From Cladopsammia gracilis (taxonomy: Eukaryota; Cnidaria; Anthozoa; Scleractinia; Dendrophylliidae), in assembly GCA_022457155.1 (NCBI GenBank), contig JAJGOT010000259.1, positions 457,001 through 521,000 of the forward strand: DNA of 64,000 nucleotides. Reading direction: 5' to 3'. A program made the position numbers and the translations under genes. Within the stretch, counting starts at the first letter, position 1. Every line of letters starts with the position of its first letter. The notes below the pieces were generated by a model. The model made no database searches, was not told the origin of the DNA, and saw nothing but the letters and a program-made list of their open reading frames with translations. Below, one piece after another: positions 49,034-63,822 of this stretch.

Positions 49034-49467
49034 GATTACTTATTAAGATTTCTGCCAGACTCGTACTCAAAAGTTCGGCTACTTTATTTAATAGCGGAGC
49101 ACTCGCCGGGCCGAAGGCCCGGCTGCGCAGCCCCATACTCATAGAACCAGGGGATAGAACCTATGCCCGTCTTTTTATAATGGTCATGGCTAGCAGAATG
49201 TTTCGCGGGCGCGCGTGTACCCGCCGCCGCCGTCGCGCAGGACTACAATAGCTCGCGGGCGCGTATGACGTCGCAAAACATACGAGTACGACGTCATATT
49301 GAAACCAAAGCGAGGCTTTGTTTTTTGCGCGGTTACAAGGCCGAATGTCACGTCAGCTAGAAAAACATTTGACGTTTTGCTGTGAATTTACTAAGAGGAG
49401 AAAACCGTTTTAAAGGCGTTATTTCCCTGAATATTTCGCGGTTTGCTACTCGAGACAAGGATTCTAA

Positions 49468-50408
49468 TTAACCCTATTCAGACTGGGCTTTTTTAGGCAA
49501 TCTGTGACTGGGGGGGGGGGCTCCTCGGACCCCCTCTATATCTCTGGAACCAGTAAGGCTAGGACCATGAAATTTTCACACAATGTTCACCTCCATACAA
49601 GGAAACCTCACACCCAGTTTTGACCTGCCACACCCAATTATGACGTCACAATAACGTCATTTTTTGTTTTTCCGACGTTTCTTTGATATTTTTTTATCCA
49701 GATGCTTAAAATATCAAATATAACTGTAAAATCATCTCTTTAATATTACAACATAATAAATACAAACAAGGACACACTTGTAAAGCGAGAAAAAGCAATA
49801 AAAAGCGATAAAACTATAATTTTGAAATTATTGTCCGCCATCTTGGATCCGCCATCTTGGATCCGCCATCTTGGATTTTCCTTTTTTTTTGTTTACATTA
49901 AAATTTAAAAAATATCTAAAAGAGAAAAGGATCAGAATGTATAAAACACGTATCAAACTAATGTCTATTATCCAAACAATGAACTTAGAAGCGTTATTTA
50001 ATAAATAGTACAAAATGTTTGTCTATAAGTAAAAGAGAGCAAAAATTTACCTACCCCTCCCCCCCCCCAAATATTTGGTGTTAAAATTTTTTGATGTCTT
50101 TCAAGAACTAGTCCCAAGAAAAAACTATTCTAACAAGAAAATGCACTATAAGTCAAAGAACAAGATCTTAAAATAAAAAATTCACCATATTTTAATATTT
50201 TGAAAACCTATGTGTCAAAAACCGGTTGCCATGGCAACATGGTTAATCACACTGACATGTTATGGATACCAAAATGTCCCTAGATAAAATCTATGAAAAG
50301 GTAGAAAATTTCAGCCACATAGCTATTTCGGTGTAAGAGTTATCACAATTTTACTGGAGGGGGGGTTCGAAAAGCCCCCCCCCCCTCCCCCAGTCTGAAT
50401 AGGGTTAA
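49468..50408. mobile_element. piggyBac-like MITE, unit 3
   Basis: Same TTAA flanks and ends. Confidence 0.8.
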
Positions 50409-51214
50409 GAGATACTCAGAAGCCGCTTTAGTGGAAAAAGACGAGCTTTCAGGGATAAAATCTTGCTTCGAGGAACTTCATGTATTACGTTTTTATCAAT
50501 GTGGGAGATGTTTGTTTTTTACGGATTTCAGAACCAGAAGCGGAGATTTGAATTGCCAAGCAAGCGAGGGACTTAAAGGTAAAACAGATTACATTTTTCG
50601 ATGGGAATTTATCTTGATATCAATCTGTGATTGACTTTTTCTTTGTGTTCTCGTTAGTTTTGGAGAATTGTTTATAAACGTGTAGCTTAAATTCAGTTGT
50701 TCAGTTGTATTAATTTCTTGAATTTCATCGAAGACACGGTTCGGCCTCGATGCGATATAAATGGTACGCGTTTTGCTTTTAAACATAAACTAATGGAGAT
50801 TTGAATAAATTTTTTCCAAAGAAGATTGTGTTGTCCATTTTTATGTGTTTGTTCATTCATTACATAGATTGAAAAGCGATTTTATGTAAACAAAACAAGA
50901 CTTAGATTTTATACTCGCGTCGCCTTATGCAAATATGTTTGTATATTTTTGCAAGTTTGATTTCCAAATCAGTTTCTCGGGCATTTTTTTCCAAGCAACA
51001 ACTGTATTTTAGTAATAGTTATTCTAGACGGAGCAAAAGTTGTTTTTGTGAACTTTTGTACGGTCTAAATGTACTGAGCAGACGGTCGGGTGATACTGTT
51101 TTTGAGAATTGCTAAAATTGAAAAATAGCCCGGTCGGTCGTCAATCTTAATTCTTGTGTTTCCGACCTTTCACCTAAGTTAAGTTTCATCTTAGTTAAGC
51201 TTGTTCAGAGGGTC

Positions 51215-52026
51215 TTCAGAAAAATGGCACAACTGTTCGTCTTTCAGAGAAAAAGCCTGTGAGTATTTGGGGCGCGAGCGAAGCGCGAAGAAAGAGCGTG
51301 GAAATGCGCGCGGAGCAGGAAGCGCGAAGGGAATCCTCCCATCCCCTCCCGTTTCTAGCGCCTGCCACGCAGGCTATCAGAGAAATGGCACAATCCGTTC
51401 GGCTTTCAGAAAAATAGCCTACGAGTATTTGGGGCGCAAGCGAAGCGCGAGGAGAGAAGGTGGAGATGCCCGCGGAGCGCGGATCGTGGAGCGCGAAGGG
51501 AATCCTCCCTTCCCCTCCCGTTTCTAGCGCCTGCCACGCAGGCGATTAGAGAAACGGCACAATCCGTTCGGCTTTCAGTATAATTGGGGTTTTCACTTAC
51601 GTCATATCGAAATTCAGAACCATTAAACAACAGTTTTCGATTCCAAAATGTTTATGGAATTGTAGAGATTCGTTCAAGAGTTATAGGCGAACGAGTATTA
51701 GACATTTTTGGTAAGAAATGTGTGGAGCGGTCATCTTGGTGCCCCACTCAGGGGCACCAAGTATCCACAAGTATCTGGTATCCACATACCATCTAAGAAA
51801 CAGCTTTGTAGGATGTGTACTTTAGAATTTTATATTTTTATGACGTCATGTGCAAACCCCAATAGCCTGCTAGTATTTGGGGCGCAAGCGAAGCGCGAGG
51901 GGAGAGCGTGGAGACGCCCGCGGACCGCGGATCGTGGAGCGCGAAGGTAATCCTACCTTCCTTCCCGTTTTTCGCGCCTGCCGCGCACGCGATTAGAGAA
52001 ATGGCACAATCTGTTCGGCTTTCAGA
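51215..52026. repeat. CpG-rich tandem repeat, unit 3
   Basis: Same arrangement with the MITE at 51583-51863; changes near 51317 open a longer frame that I regard as chance. Confidence 0.85.
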
Positions 52027-52942
52027 GTTTTCGAAGCGAGTAAGAGTTCCGGATTAACAGGATCGAGATTTTTAGGATATTTCCGAAGAACACCCCGTCA
52101 TTTTTATATGTGAGCACCCATTTCATTCCCCCCCCCCCCCCCCTCCCGGGGAATACCTAACAACTGGGAAAAATACGAAGCGATACTCAATGATTTTACT
52201 TCACTTAGCAAAAATACCTTGTACTTATGCTTAGCCTTTTTTTTTTCAATGTATAAATTCATATTAAATATAGAAGCAGTTCCTCTGGTATTTTTAAAAA
52301 TAACAAGTTTTATTTAAAAATAACAAGTTGTTATCGCGTTTTGGCCATATATTAATATATTTTTAGGCAAATCTACTTATTAGCTCTACAGATTGCGTTC
52401 GTGCCTTAAGGGACGATTCGCAACGACGATTTTTAGCGCAACATGGGTGCGCGGACGATTTTCTTCGCAATTTTTACGTTGCGAAGTGTTTGAATCAGCT
52501 TCAAAAACTTGCAACGCAAAAACCAAATTTTACCGGTCAAGTTGTTTCGTGTAACATACCTGTCGTTAATTTTGTTGCGCAAAAATCGTCGTGCGAATCG
52601 TCCCGTTTAACAGCCTTTATGTCTATCTGCTACTTTTAAAATATTTTAGCCGCACGTTTATAATAGAATAGAAAATGAGGCGCATGTGCAAAAGTGATAA
52701 ACATGCAGATAGTCGCATGCGGGCGAACCTTTGTTTAGTTATTGCTTCATTGGTATATGCGCCTCATTTACAAACCGCGCTACTTGAAGCCGGATAACTT
52801 AAAAAGGTATGACCAGGGACGTTTTAAGAGGTAGCGGGGAGAGGGCTTCATTCAACAACCTCGATAATTTAAAATCTAGTCTAACAGCATTCAGAGTATA
52901 TACGACTACATATGAGAAAGCCAAAACATATTACTATGCCAA

Positions 52943-53061
52943 CTAAAAGAAATACACCATAACAGCAATAAAAGCAGCAATCGAACCCGACCCTTTGTCC
53001 CTTACTTCGCCGTCGTTATTGAAGCTAGTCGTGATATTTCCGCTTCCAGGAGCTCTTGTAC
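52943..53061 (-). pseudogene. duplicated alternative terminal exon, downstream of gene D
   Basis: Same open frame and same GG in place of the acceptor AG. Confidence 0.6.
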
Positions 53062-54291
53062 CCGCAGATTAACAACAACAACAACAATAAGCTCAGTGTA
53101 TCGGCATGACTATAAATCGTTACAGTATTGTAAAAGCGTAAGATTACATAGACTTCAAAGTTAACAAACAAACATACAAAGATAATCAAACAGATTACAA
53201 TGAATTAAATCTGGGCCCGTTTCTCGAAAATCCCGGTAATTTTTCGGGTCCGAAGCCAAATATTGAAATCAAAATCTAAAGAATAAAAGCGCGGGTCCTA
53301 GCGAACAAACCAGTCCATTTTGTTTTGCTAACTGATAGTTTTCTGGTACCATGACTGCACTCACTGCAGTCAGAATCAATCGGTATTAAGCTGACTTCTC
53401 TACGTCAGATCATCGTGTAATTTCTACCACCAACTGGTTTTGAATTGAAGTTTGGCAAGACGTATTTTCTGGAAAATCGATATTACCATGACGACGATAA
53501 ACAAGAATCTTCAAAATATCTCAAAGTGAAAGTTTGCAAGATCAAGATTTCGATTTTGGAATTACTTCAAGATAGTGTCAAAATGTAATTTTCATTTACT
53601 TTCTCTTTGTGGAATGCAACATTACATTAAAACACAGTTAAACCTTAGGAAATATAATGTAACGCGTCTTGAGTTTGTCTGGCATCAATTTGTCACTGGT
53701 GCTGCAGGGGAAGGGGGAGGGGGTATTAAGGTATAATAGCGACGGGGAAGTGCAGTTGTTTGAAACTTGCGATCTGAGAACGTTTTTGCGTGGGTTAGAA
53801 ATTTTGTGGTGACGATTTTTTGGGTGAAAGAGTCTGGTGAGGACCTTTTTATGAATTAATTAATTAAATTAAAACTTTATTGAATCTCCCAATCAGGGTT
53901 TTTCAGACCCAACGTACATAAGCATATAAATAATTCATAAGGTAAGTGAAACATTGAATAAAAATGTCAAACGTTAAAATTGTGATAATAGCTAAAAACA
54001 TCAAAAGGTAACTCTCGTAGCTAACAAGAAATGATTCGAAAAGGAATTCTCTAAGTTTCTTTTACATTTTGGGGTTAAGTTCTGGGCCTTTGAACTTTTT
54101 TAGGTCTGGTTTTAGCCTAACAGGACTTATCTTCGGGGACTAACAATTTGGCCTTATTCGGCCCTCTTCATTACTATTATAGCTATTTATAAATTAGTTG
54201 TATTAGTTTATCATTAACTAACCACTCATATATTTTTTTGAAATTCAAATTTAAGGAGCTGTACGGTTATAGCTTTTTCCCTCAGTATAGC

Positions 54292-54341
54292 TTTGGCCCT
54301 GAGGAAGGCTAATTTTGCTAGCCGAAATGTTGGTCGCCAAA
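54292..54341 (+). ncRNA. hammerhead-like motif, unit 3 (one extra C at the junction)
   Basis: Identical to the unit 2 version over the motif. Confidence 0.3.
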
Positions 54342-54479
54342 TAAATCAGCCCATTTCGTTTGTCTTATTAGACTTCAAGTGACGTCTGGCTCGAGCATCT
54401 CTTGATTCATACTACTTGTGATCATTTTTCTACTTTTTTCACACTCTTTCACCTGATGGCCTTTCCGTGATGGATATCA

Positions 54480-54961
54480 CTAGCAACAGCTTATATCTTT
54501 CTTGTCAACCACTATGTGGAGGAAGATTGAAGTGATCATGACACAAGCCGCATATACTCCAACAGTAATACCAAAGATAGCCCCGCCCGACAAACCGCCT
54601 TCATCATCATCAGCTTTGTCATCATCAGTTTTTGTCTGTATATTGCCGCTACCGGGAGCTCTTGTTCCTACAGTTAAAAACGCCAAAAAAAAAATGAAAG
54701 TACAACTGAATTGAGTCTGTGGATGAAATCCTAAGCTTCCGAGGAGCTCTTTTACCTACAGGCCTAAGTAAAAACGCCAAAACAGACAAAGTACAACTGA
54801 ATTGATTATGTGGATGAAATCCTTAGCTTCCGGTTGCTGTTGTACCTAAAAACATCAGAACAGTCGAGATGAATGGATGGGCGAAATAGAACTGAATTTA
54901 GACTGGATGAAATCTCTAAGTATGACTACTTTAAAGGAATAGAATGTTACCTTCTGTGGTC

Positions 54962-54992
<31 letters not shown>

Positions 54993-55310
54993 TTTATATA
55001 GCGCTTATACATCGCGGTTCTAAGCGCTTTACAATAACACCAGGAATAACAAAGAACCTAATGATAGAATTTGTCGCGAAGGGGAATTTGTCGTTTATCG
55101 GTGGTTGGGGAGGGGGGAGAACTCCCTTATATCAGCCATACGGGGACGTTCCGTTTGACAGGGTGTGGTTTCTGGGCTTTTGCCCAGAAAATCTTAGAGT
55201 AATTTTGTAATTTTTTAATCTTTTAAACTTAGTTTTTAACCATTTTTATTTAACAGGGTCTCGCAGAATACCACTACAATAGTGAAGTGAGCTCCCTGTA
55301 TAAAGATTGA

Positions 55311-55364
<54 letters not shown>

Positions 55365-58300
55365 ATTGTACGCGAGTCTGTCCTTAACAGGGTCTGAATC
55401 TGCCTAACAGAGTATGGTTGCACGGTTGTCGTCGTCAGTACATATTCAGCATTTAGCATTTCGAGATTGGAGACGTATGCTTAATTGCAATTGCCAATAC
55501 CGTCAACTCTGTCTAAGACGGACAATTATCTCAAGGTAACAGTGTCTCTTACCTTCTTTTCCTCCATAACACGAATTGATATTTGCGCAGTATTTTTTGT
55601 TAAGTGGGGAGTCGTGTTTATCTCGTACGCACCAGTAACATCCCACGACTCCATCACAGGAATTTGAATCCAACTTTTTGTCGCACTGAGGGTCAAAGCA
55701 CTTCTGTAAATCTTCCACTGAAGGATCGTTTACTTGTTCAGATGAGACCACAGTCGCTGCTACGGGACAAATGGAAACGCTAACGAAAAGAAAGAGTGTT
55801 GTATAAACCCTTTATACCTCGGAAGTGATCATCACTAAATATCGCCATGAGAGATCATGAGAATTGTGGATACGATCACTAAAGATACCTTCCCTGATAT
55901 TCTAACAACTTTTTTACCACAATTGCCGCTAAACTCGCAATCTGATTGGTCGACGTGAGTGGTAAATGAGAGTCCAGACAACGGTGCTGACGCTAACATC
56001 ACGTACACTTGAAAAACACCAATCAGATTGCGAGAAAGTTATAGACAACGCTTGCTCTTTCTTTGCTGTCACGTTTTGTAACAAAACTTCGATTTTTCCT
56101 TGTGTTTTTTTCTAAATATTGTTGTAAAAAACAAATTTCCACCGGTTTTCCGTGGTGTGGACTCTTATTTACCACGATTTACGTCATCACATGGTCAAAA
56201 TTTGTTGCTGACTCACTCGGCTGCGCCTCGTGAGTCCACAACATTTTGACCATGTGATGACGTAAATCGTGGTAAATAAGAGTCCACACCACGGAAAACT
56301 GGTTTAAATTTGTTAACTCTACACTCTTCATTTAGAAAGATATGGGGACAAGGAAGGAGAATTTGTATTTTGATATTTGGAACCAAAGGGTTAAGCACAT
56401 GATTCAGTTACTGCCAAGGTTCTTATAATTTGATCAATTCATATGGTAAGAAAATCTTTAAAAGAAAGAGACTGCTTAGTGATCGCGTTTGATGAGCAAG
56501 TTAGAACGACAACCCAAATTAATTGAAATTCATTGATTGGCATTGGCAGCCAATAGTCAACGAGAGAGAACCAACCAGACTTGCGCATTTCTAATGCACT
56601 CTATTAACAATTTAGAGTCTATTCACTTTTAGTCGGCTTGTTCTTAAGCATATCCTATCGCTCGCTCCCCCCCCCCCCCCCACCCCAAAAGGAGCCTGTG
56701 CCTTGTGGTCGATCTTACAACAAAGTTTTTACTTAGAACTTACCTGCTTGCTGGAAACTCATTTCTGCAGTAATAAAATTCAAGCCGTGAGAGGCAAGGG
56801 CACTCGCAAGTCAATTCAGGTACATTCGAGCATTCTCTGTTGGCAGAGCCGCAAGTGATGCAAGATTTTGACTGACATGAACTGTCAATTTTTTTGATAC
56901 CTGAAAATATATAGGCAAGTTTATAATTACCTAGCATTTCTAGAGTCGTTATTAGAACCCTCATAGAGGAAAATGAATACAATGGTAATGCTAAAACGCG
57001 GTGATCAATTCCAAACTTCAAACGTCCCCCCTCCAGGTATACCCTGAGCATACCTTGGGTATTTGATTTTTTTCCGTGTCCAGGGGATTGGGTATTTGAA
57101 CTTTGCCTGAGTGGAATAGATGGGGAATTTGAACCGCAAATGTCATGTTCTCAAAGTATAAATGTGATTCATTCTCAGACCACAGGAACATTCAGTAAAT
57201 CCGAGTACATTGCCGACTACATTGCCACATAAAAGTGACAATTATAAAGATATTGACTGACATTTGTTTTTGGGAAGAAGCATTTCATCCGAGCTAGGGT
57301 AGGGCATGTGAATGCAATTTTGGCCCAAGGGGGCGGTAATTTGAACGAACCAATCTTCAAAAATTCGAATATTTTGGGAGTTACCTGGGAGGGGATGTTG
57401 AAGTTTCGAATTAATGGCTGATAAAATCAGCATTGTGTGAACCGAAAAATTCTCACCTAAAAACGCGTTACTTACAGCCACACTAGAAATCTGGTACTGT
57501 TTACACCGCTGTCCAGTAGTCAGCGTGTTCACGCCTTGAAATGGAATACTCAGCTCATAAAAGTTCTCTGTGTTAATTTTCTCCAAGTTTCTACATTGTT
57601 TTTTCACCAAATGTCCTTTCTGTATAAGGTCCTCTGCTATCTCTTTTTCTTTCGCGGTGATGTGGATGTACTCCAGTTTTTTCGCTGTGATGTCAGGTGT
57701 CAGGAAATCTTTGTGCATGATAAGAAATCCCGCTCCATCTAACACGAAACACTCGTAGTTGCTTTCTTTGCATTTTGGATATGTATCAGTCAGGAGTCTG
57801 AAAAGATAATAATTATATCAGTTATTTAGTCAGTAATAATGATCAGGGAGTATATCAGTAGTCTGTTAAGTGGGATATTCCGAATAGTATGTTGTATCAA
57901 GTATGAGGTATGTTTAAATCCTGGATGATTCATAGCTTTACTTGTTTGTGTTAGTTCAGGCGGTGATGGTTAGCGCGATGGTCTAATGTGATATCTCGGA
58001 TAAAGTTAGTCTTAAAAAAGACTGTACGTGTGATTGCTGATATGAAGTTCGACCACAGGAGTATCAGCAGTTGGTCGACTATTGGATACTATGGATACTA
58101 CAGGGTTAATCCCAATACTCTAATCACGTGATCGTTTGTATATATATACGGCGGTATATACACGATATACCGCGGTACAGTATACCGCTTGTATATCGTT
58201 TATGGTGCTTATAATTAAGACGCTTACTTTTGAAAATACGACAAAGGGAAGTCCGCACCCATAACTCCAATCACGTGATCGTTGGTACTGTGTTTATGGC

Positions 58301-59736
58301 TTGATTCACCGCGGTATATCGTGTGGGAAGCGGTTATCACGACACCTGCTCCAAACGCGTCTATGTAAGGAGTGGACAGAGCAACCAATCCCGTGTTACG
58401 TAGCGCGGCATGATACCTACATGTCAGAGCGAGACGATATTTATTCAAAGTCGCCAAATCTGCATATTTCATGCAATTTGCATATTAAATGTGAAATTAA
58501 ATGAATAGACGTTTAACTCCAAAATTCTTAAAGTTTGTTTAAATCGTAGGAAGTGACAAATTCCTTAACAGAAAGACGAATTTCGTCGCATCTATTCTAA
58601 ATTCTATATATTGATTAAATTTCCGGAGATACCTGTTACCATGGTAGTAATGGTCATATATTGTTAAATTGGACTCTGATAATTTAAACTGGACAACATG
58701 TCATCCAATTTAACCATAAGTGCATTTTGACAAAATGTCTGGATAAAACATTACCATGGTCTTTTTGTTGGGTCGTATGACTTTGCCAGCATAATTCCGG
58801 GTGTTATTCTGAAGACGCCATTTGATGTGCCAAAATATCTCCACACAAGGTACTTTGTATAAGCTGCCTTCTCCTGTAACCAAATGTCGTCGACCTCACT
58901 GGTAGCAACCACTGTGTCTCGTATGCCTGGTTTGAATCCAGGATTCACAGCGCTTGTACTTGTCATGTACGATTTGTATGCTTTCACACGAGATACCGTC
59001 TCATCCAAGCCAAGGTAAGTATATGGATCTGTGAAGGCTTCTGCACCAAACTTCACCACAGTTGTATCTATTATAGTAAAATATTTAAACGGACAAGAAC
59101 ATCAGTTATGTTTCACCAGTGAGATATTTCGGGTGAAATAAGTATTTAAAAGACCCCATGATGTTTGAACGCAGAAGAAACAGCCAGCTTGTGATTTGAT
59201 ATCTCGCCATTATTCCATGATCATTTTGTACATTACTCAGTGACATTTTAACTTAAAAGTTCAAAATCACACAATCGTCTGATGATTCTTTGTTATAACC
59301 CCTACTCTTTCGAACTAAGATACCTGATGTAGATGCAGATTACGTTTTACTGGTTAATGTCTTCTGCTGTCATGATGGTGTTAATTTCCATAAAGTTACG
59401 AAACCACTAGGTTATGTCTACTTGAAAGGAGAATGTCTACGCGAAAAAAGACATCGTTTACCTACCTTTAGATGCATATCTTGAAAACTGAATACAGGGT
59501 TCATTGGGCCTTAATAAGTCTAAACGATGATACAAGAACTTGAAACCTGTTTAAAGCCAAAAGTAAGGAATAGTTAAAATTGGGGTCGTGGCATGGATCG
59601 AACGTTTATATAGGCGACTATGACGACGAAGAATGTGAGGACGATAATGATATGATAACGATGATATTGATGATGATGATAGTGATGATGATGATGATGA
59701 TGATAGTGATGATGATGATGATGATGATGATGATAG

Positions 59737-59767
<31 letters not shown>

Positions 59768-62700
59768 AGTGATGATGATGATAGTGATGATGATGATAGT
59801 GATGATGATGATAGTGATGATGATAGTGATGATGATGATAGTGATGATGATGATAATGATGATGATAGTGATGATGATGATAGTGATGATGATGATAGTG
59901 ATGATGATGATAGTGATGATGATGATGATGATAGTGATGATGATGATAGTGATGATGATGATGATAGTGATGATAGTGATGATGATAGTGATGATGATAG
60001 TGATGATGATGATGATGATGATAGTGATGATAGTGATGATGATAGTGATGATGATAGTGATGATGATGATGATAGTGATAGTGATGATGATAGTGATGAT
60101 GATGATGATGATAGTGATGATGATGATGATGATGATGATGATAGTGATGATGATGGTGATGATGATAGTGATGTTGATGATGATAATGATGATGATAGTG
60201 ATGATAATGATGATGATAGTGATGATGATAGTGATAGTGATGATGATGGTGATGATGATGATGATTATGTTGATGATAGTGATGATGATGATGATGATGA
60301 TGATGATAATGATGATGATAGTGATTATGTTGATGATAATGATGATGATAGTGATGTTGATGATGATGATGATAGTGACGATAGTGATGATGATAGTTAT
60401 GATAGTGATGATGATGATGATGATAGTGATGATAATGATGACGATGATGATGATGATGATGATGATAGTGATGATGATGACGATGACGACGCTGATGATC
60501 ATAACGATGAAATTTCAAAGCGGTCAAAAAACGTTGTAAGAAAATCGTATTCAAAAGTCTAGTTGAATAAATAGAGGTTACTTCACGGTTGGTGAGCGCG
60601 TACGATTTTTATTCACGAGTTGGGAAGAATCACAAACGAACGAGCGAGGCTTTGCGAGCGAGTGAGTTTGTAATTCTTTCCAACGAGTGAATAAAACTCG
60701 TACAAGCGAACGAACCGTGAAGTAATTTGTTTATTATATGCATACTGAGATTTACACAACAGAAAAACAAGACGAAACGATTAAATTATCAACACTTCAG
60801 TGGAAGGGTTCTTGGTTTATTGTCAGACTCAACTTTCAAGTGGAAAAATTCACCGAATTCACACATCTAACAAAAATAACCACGACAATAATTTTTTCCA
60901 GAACTATAACAAGACTATACATAATAAGACACTTTACGACAAAAACAAACCAGTTTGCGTACCTGTTTTTTGAAGTTTTTTGCCGCTTTGATAACAACAA
61001 CAAATGGCGAGAGTTCAAACTGGCTTGCACGTTTGGCGATTTAATTGCTTTTTTTAGCTTCTTTTAGCCTTATTCTTTCTCCTGTTAAACGTATATTTTC
61101 CCTTTCAGCAAAATCTGTTAAAGTTCTTTTCTTTAGGTCCGCAGAAATCCGCATTTTTCATTGAAGTTATGGAACTTTAAACCCTTTTGTCGCCATGAAT
61201 GAATTTCTTCGAGGCCTTCAAGGAGGGCGAAGGCACACTGAATGGCGGGAATTCCCGCGTACGATTTTTGTCACTAGTGAAAAATGTCGTATCGCGATTC
61301 TGATTGGTCATACGATATTCTTCACTAGTGGGGAAAATCGTATGACCAATAGGATGGCTTGTCATACGTGAAGGGACGATTTTTATCTCACAGTTTTCTG
61401 GTGTGTAAATCTCAGTATGTATATAATAATTAAGGTAAACAGATAAGCGAACCAAATGGATTAAAGAAGTATCGTAACAGTTTAGGTACGTACGGCATTT
61501 TAGTTATGTCATATTAATCCGTTTCCCAACTTCATTGTTAACGATATGTTTTATGGTTATGGTCTTATGGTTTATGATCAGTACCCGTCACCTTTTTACT
61601 CTGCAAATTCAAAACATGACAGCTCAAACGGTTACTTTTAAGAGTGTTTTATTTTTTATCAATACGATTATTTACTATATACCTGAAGGAATGGTCTGAC
61701 TAGATAGTATTTCATCCTTATCACCATCTGCCACCACAATTCCCACGGTGAAATTGGTTTTAGCAACTGGTCTCCAGTAATAGGTCGACGGCAAATCTAA
61801 AACTGAAACTCCTTCCTTGACTTGGCCACCACGAGCAAGATATCGCTTTGATGAGAATGACGCGTTTCCGGATCCACCACTGAGACAGTAACAAAAGCTA
61901 ATAAACAAACAGCTTAACCCTTTAAACTCCCAAAAGAGCCCAAAATCAAAATTCAAGAAACATCCCAAATTTCATTTTGTAAAAATTAATGTCTTCATAA
62001 TTGACTCTGGGAGTGATAGGGTTAAAAAATAAGACAATATGAACAGTAAACTGGATAGATGGGCTTTATTGAAAAGCTCTAAAAATGAAGTTAGTGGTAT
62101 ATTTTTCTGAACCAAACTTTCGAAAGTACTTACTAATTGATGCACGAATTTCCGCAAGGTACTTACATTTTGATAGATTGAAAAACCATGTTAAAGCCTG
62201 GTTCGGATTCCAAGGCAGTAATGTCCATAAAAATTGGGTCCACGAAGGCATTAGAAGGCGCTGGTAGAAGAGGGTGCATCATGGTCCTCCCGGAGCTGTC
62301 CGCCATCCATACATAACTTAGTTGGCCTTTCTGAAAGTACGTGACTTCGGAAAGAAGATCAGCCATGCTGATATCTGTACCAACAACACCGATAAATTTA
62401 CCTTGGTGATAACATGGTAGTGTTATGGATGTTAAAAGTCCTGATGAAATAAAATGGAATCGGTGAGATATCATACATATAGCATCTGTGTAATTGTGGG
62501 TTGGAAAAAGGCATTGTGGGAAGACATCTTAGCATCCTAAACACACAATCACGGAACAGGCTGTCCGAGGTCGTGGTTTCATCTTACCACCAAAGTCGGT
62601 GCACATATATAGACTTGTAGAGGTGGATTGCAGAACGGCCTATAATTTGGGAGCCGAAACATTTTGAATATCCCCTCACAAGGATGGGACTCTAAGCATT

Positions 62701-63822
62701 TGAAGCCCTTTAAATCTTCTAGGACCGCGCCCTTTCCCTTTTCCAGGCAGTCACTGATGTAATATACGGCTAATACGAGTGGTAACCGTTTCTTACCTGT
62801 GCCAAAAGCGTCAATGTAAGGGATGGATATGATTGGCTCATTGCGAACGGTATTGGATGAGAAAAAGTCGTAATAAGTAGCCATGTCACTTCGCAATTTC
62901 TCTGCGTTCGCTACATAGGTAAATTTTCCAACCTTGAAGCAAAACAAAACGTTTAAAACGGCGAGTTAGTTTACAACCAGAGAAAACATATTGCAGCGTC
63001 TCTGAAGTTGGTCAAGTCTTTGAAAATTAAACTTAATATTACAGTTTCTCCTTTGAAATATTTGGATGCTAAAGTTCAAGTAAAATAAGTAAGTTAACAT
63101 TCAAATTGATTTGCTGGTATTAGAAAGGACGACCGCGATTGTTTCGATGTTTATTTTAAACGACATATACAGTTATGACATGCAAAAGCAAAACAGTGAT
63201 TCCTAACATCAAGCTGTTGACCCTTTAATTCCCAATATCAACCTACAAATTCTCCTTTCTTGTCCTCATACGTTTCTTATTAAGGATTAAAACTGACAAA
63301 GAGAAATTTGGTGATGGTCACTATTGGGGCTTAAAGGTAAAGGCCAGACCCTGAAACTTTCACTGTGGACCGGTCTCTATGCTGTCTATGTGATTGTGTT
63401 TTGAAAACTGAAATACACATTCCGTTTGGACGCGGTTCTGTCGTCTTCCATTAATGCTTGGTTAGAAGTTCAATTATTTGTCTGAAATTATTAGAACCTC
63501 AGCCGACCAAATGGTCAAATGAAATCTGTTTATTAGGTTCTTACAGTGACATCAGCTGCCCTTGTCACACCGAGACCTTGTTGATCAGCAATGTACTGTA
63601 GTATTGGTAAGTTCTTCAGCATTCCATACGTCAAAATCGCAACCGAATTATTCAGCTCCGCATTTTTTCTTTTGATGGTTTGCAAGGTTGCTGTCTTATC
63701 ATCAGTTGGCTCACCATCCGTCAGAAAAATGATGACCTTTTTTCTGGAAGAATCAATTCCAGCAGATGAGCCTTTGAACAGGTCAAACGCGCGATTAAAT
63801 GCGTTGGAATAATGTGTACCTC
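54480..63822 (-). CDS. CACHD1-like: CACHD1-like protein, copy D (exons 4-14; 5' end outside window)
   Basis: Visible exons in 5' to 3' order: 63545-63822, 62797-62932, 62167-62440, 61683-61879, 59462-59509, 58755-59067, 58228-58416, 57457-57797, 56744-56900, 55553-55779, 54480-54667. All have the same lengths as in copy C and are open. Exons 1-3, including the signal peptide and MIDAS, lie beyond 64000, so whether the exon 2 frameshift exists here cannot be seen. Exon 7 matches copy C (Ser and Leu where A and B have Thr and Val). Exon 4 has replacements not seen in A-C, including Gly for Tyr near its start, and the surrounding introns are clearly more diverged. This looks like an older or less homogenised end copy. 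Confidence 0.87.
59640..60490. repeat. GAT microsatellite, intron 7 of copy D
   Basis: The longest of the four, about 850 bp. Its right half matches copy C and its left half is expanded by many short GAT/AGT blocks. Confidence 0.95.

Larger units (their letters stand above)
47044..54479. other. spacer between genes C and D
   Basis: Same order again: minisatellite 48190-49033, CpG-rich segment 49085-49330, piggyBac-like MITE 49468-50408, CpG-rich repeat 51215-52026, MITEs 52410-52604 and 52673-52769, vestigial exon 52943-53061, hammerhead-like motif 54292-54341. No protein gene recognised. Confidence 0.7.
39482..58798. repeat. tandem array unit 3 (19,317 bp)
   Basis: Lacks the 276-bp insertion of intron 4, which accounts for much of its shorter length. 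Its GAT tract has an internal pattern shared with unit 4 rather than with units 1 and 2. Confidence 0.95.

Noticed and set aside
51201..51527. 108-codon plus-strand frame in unit 3
   Set aside because: Spans the CpG-rich tandem repeat and is opened by single-base differences from units 1 and 2.
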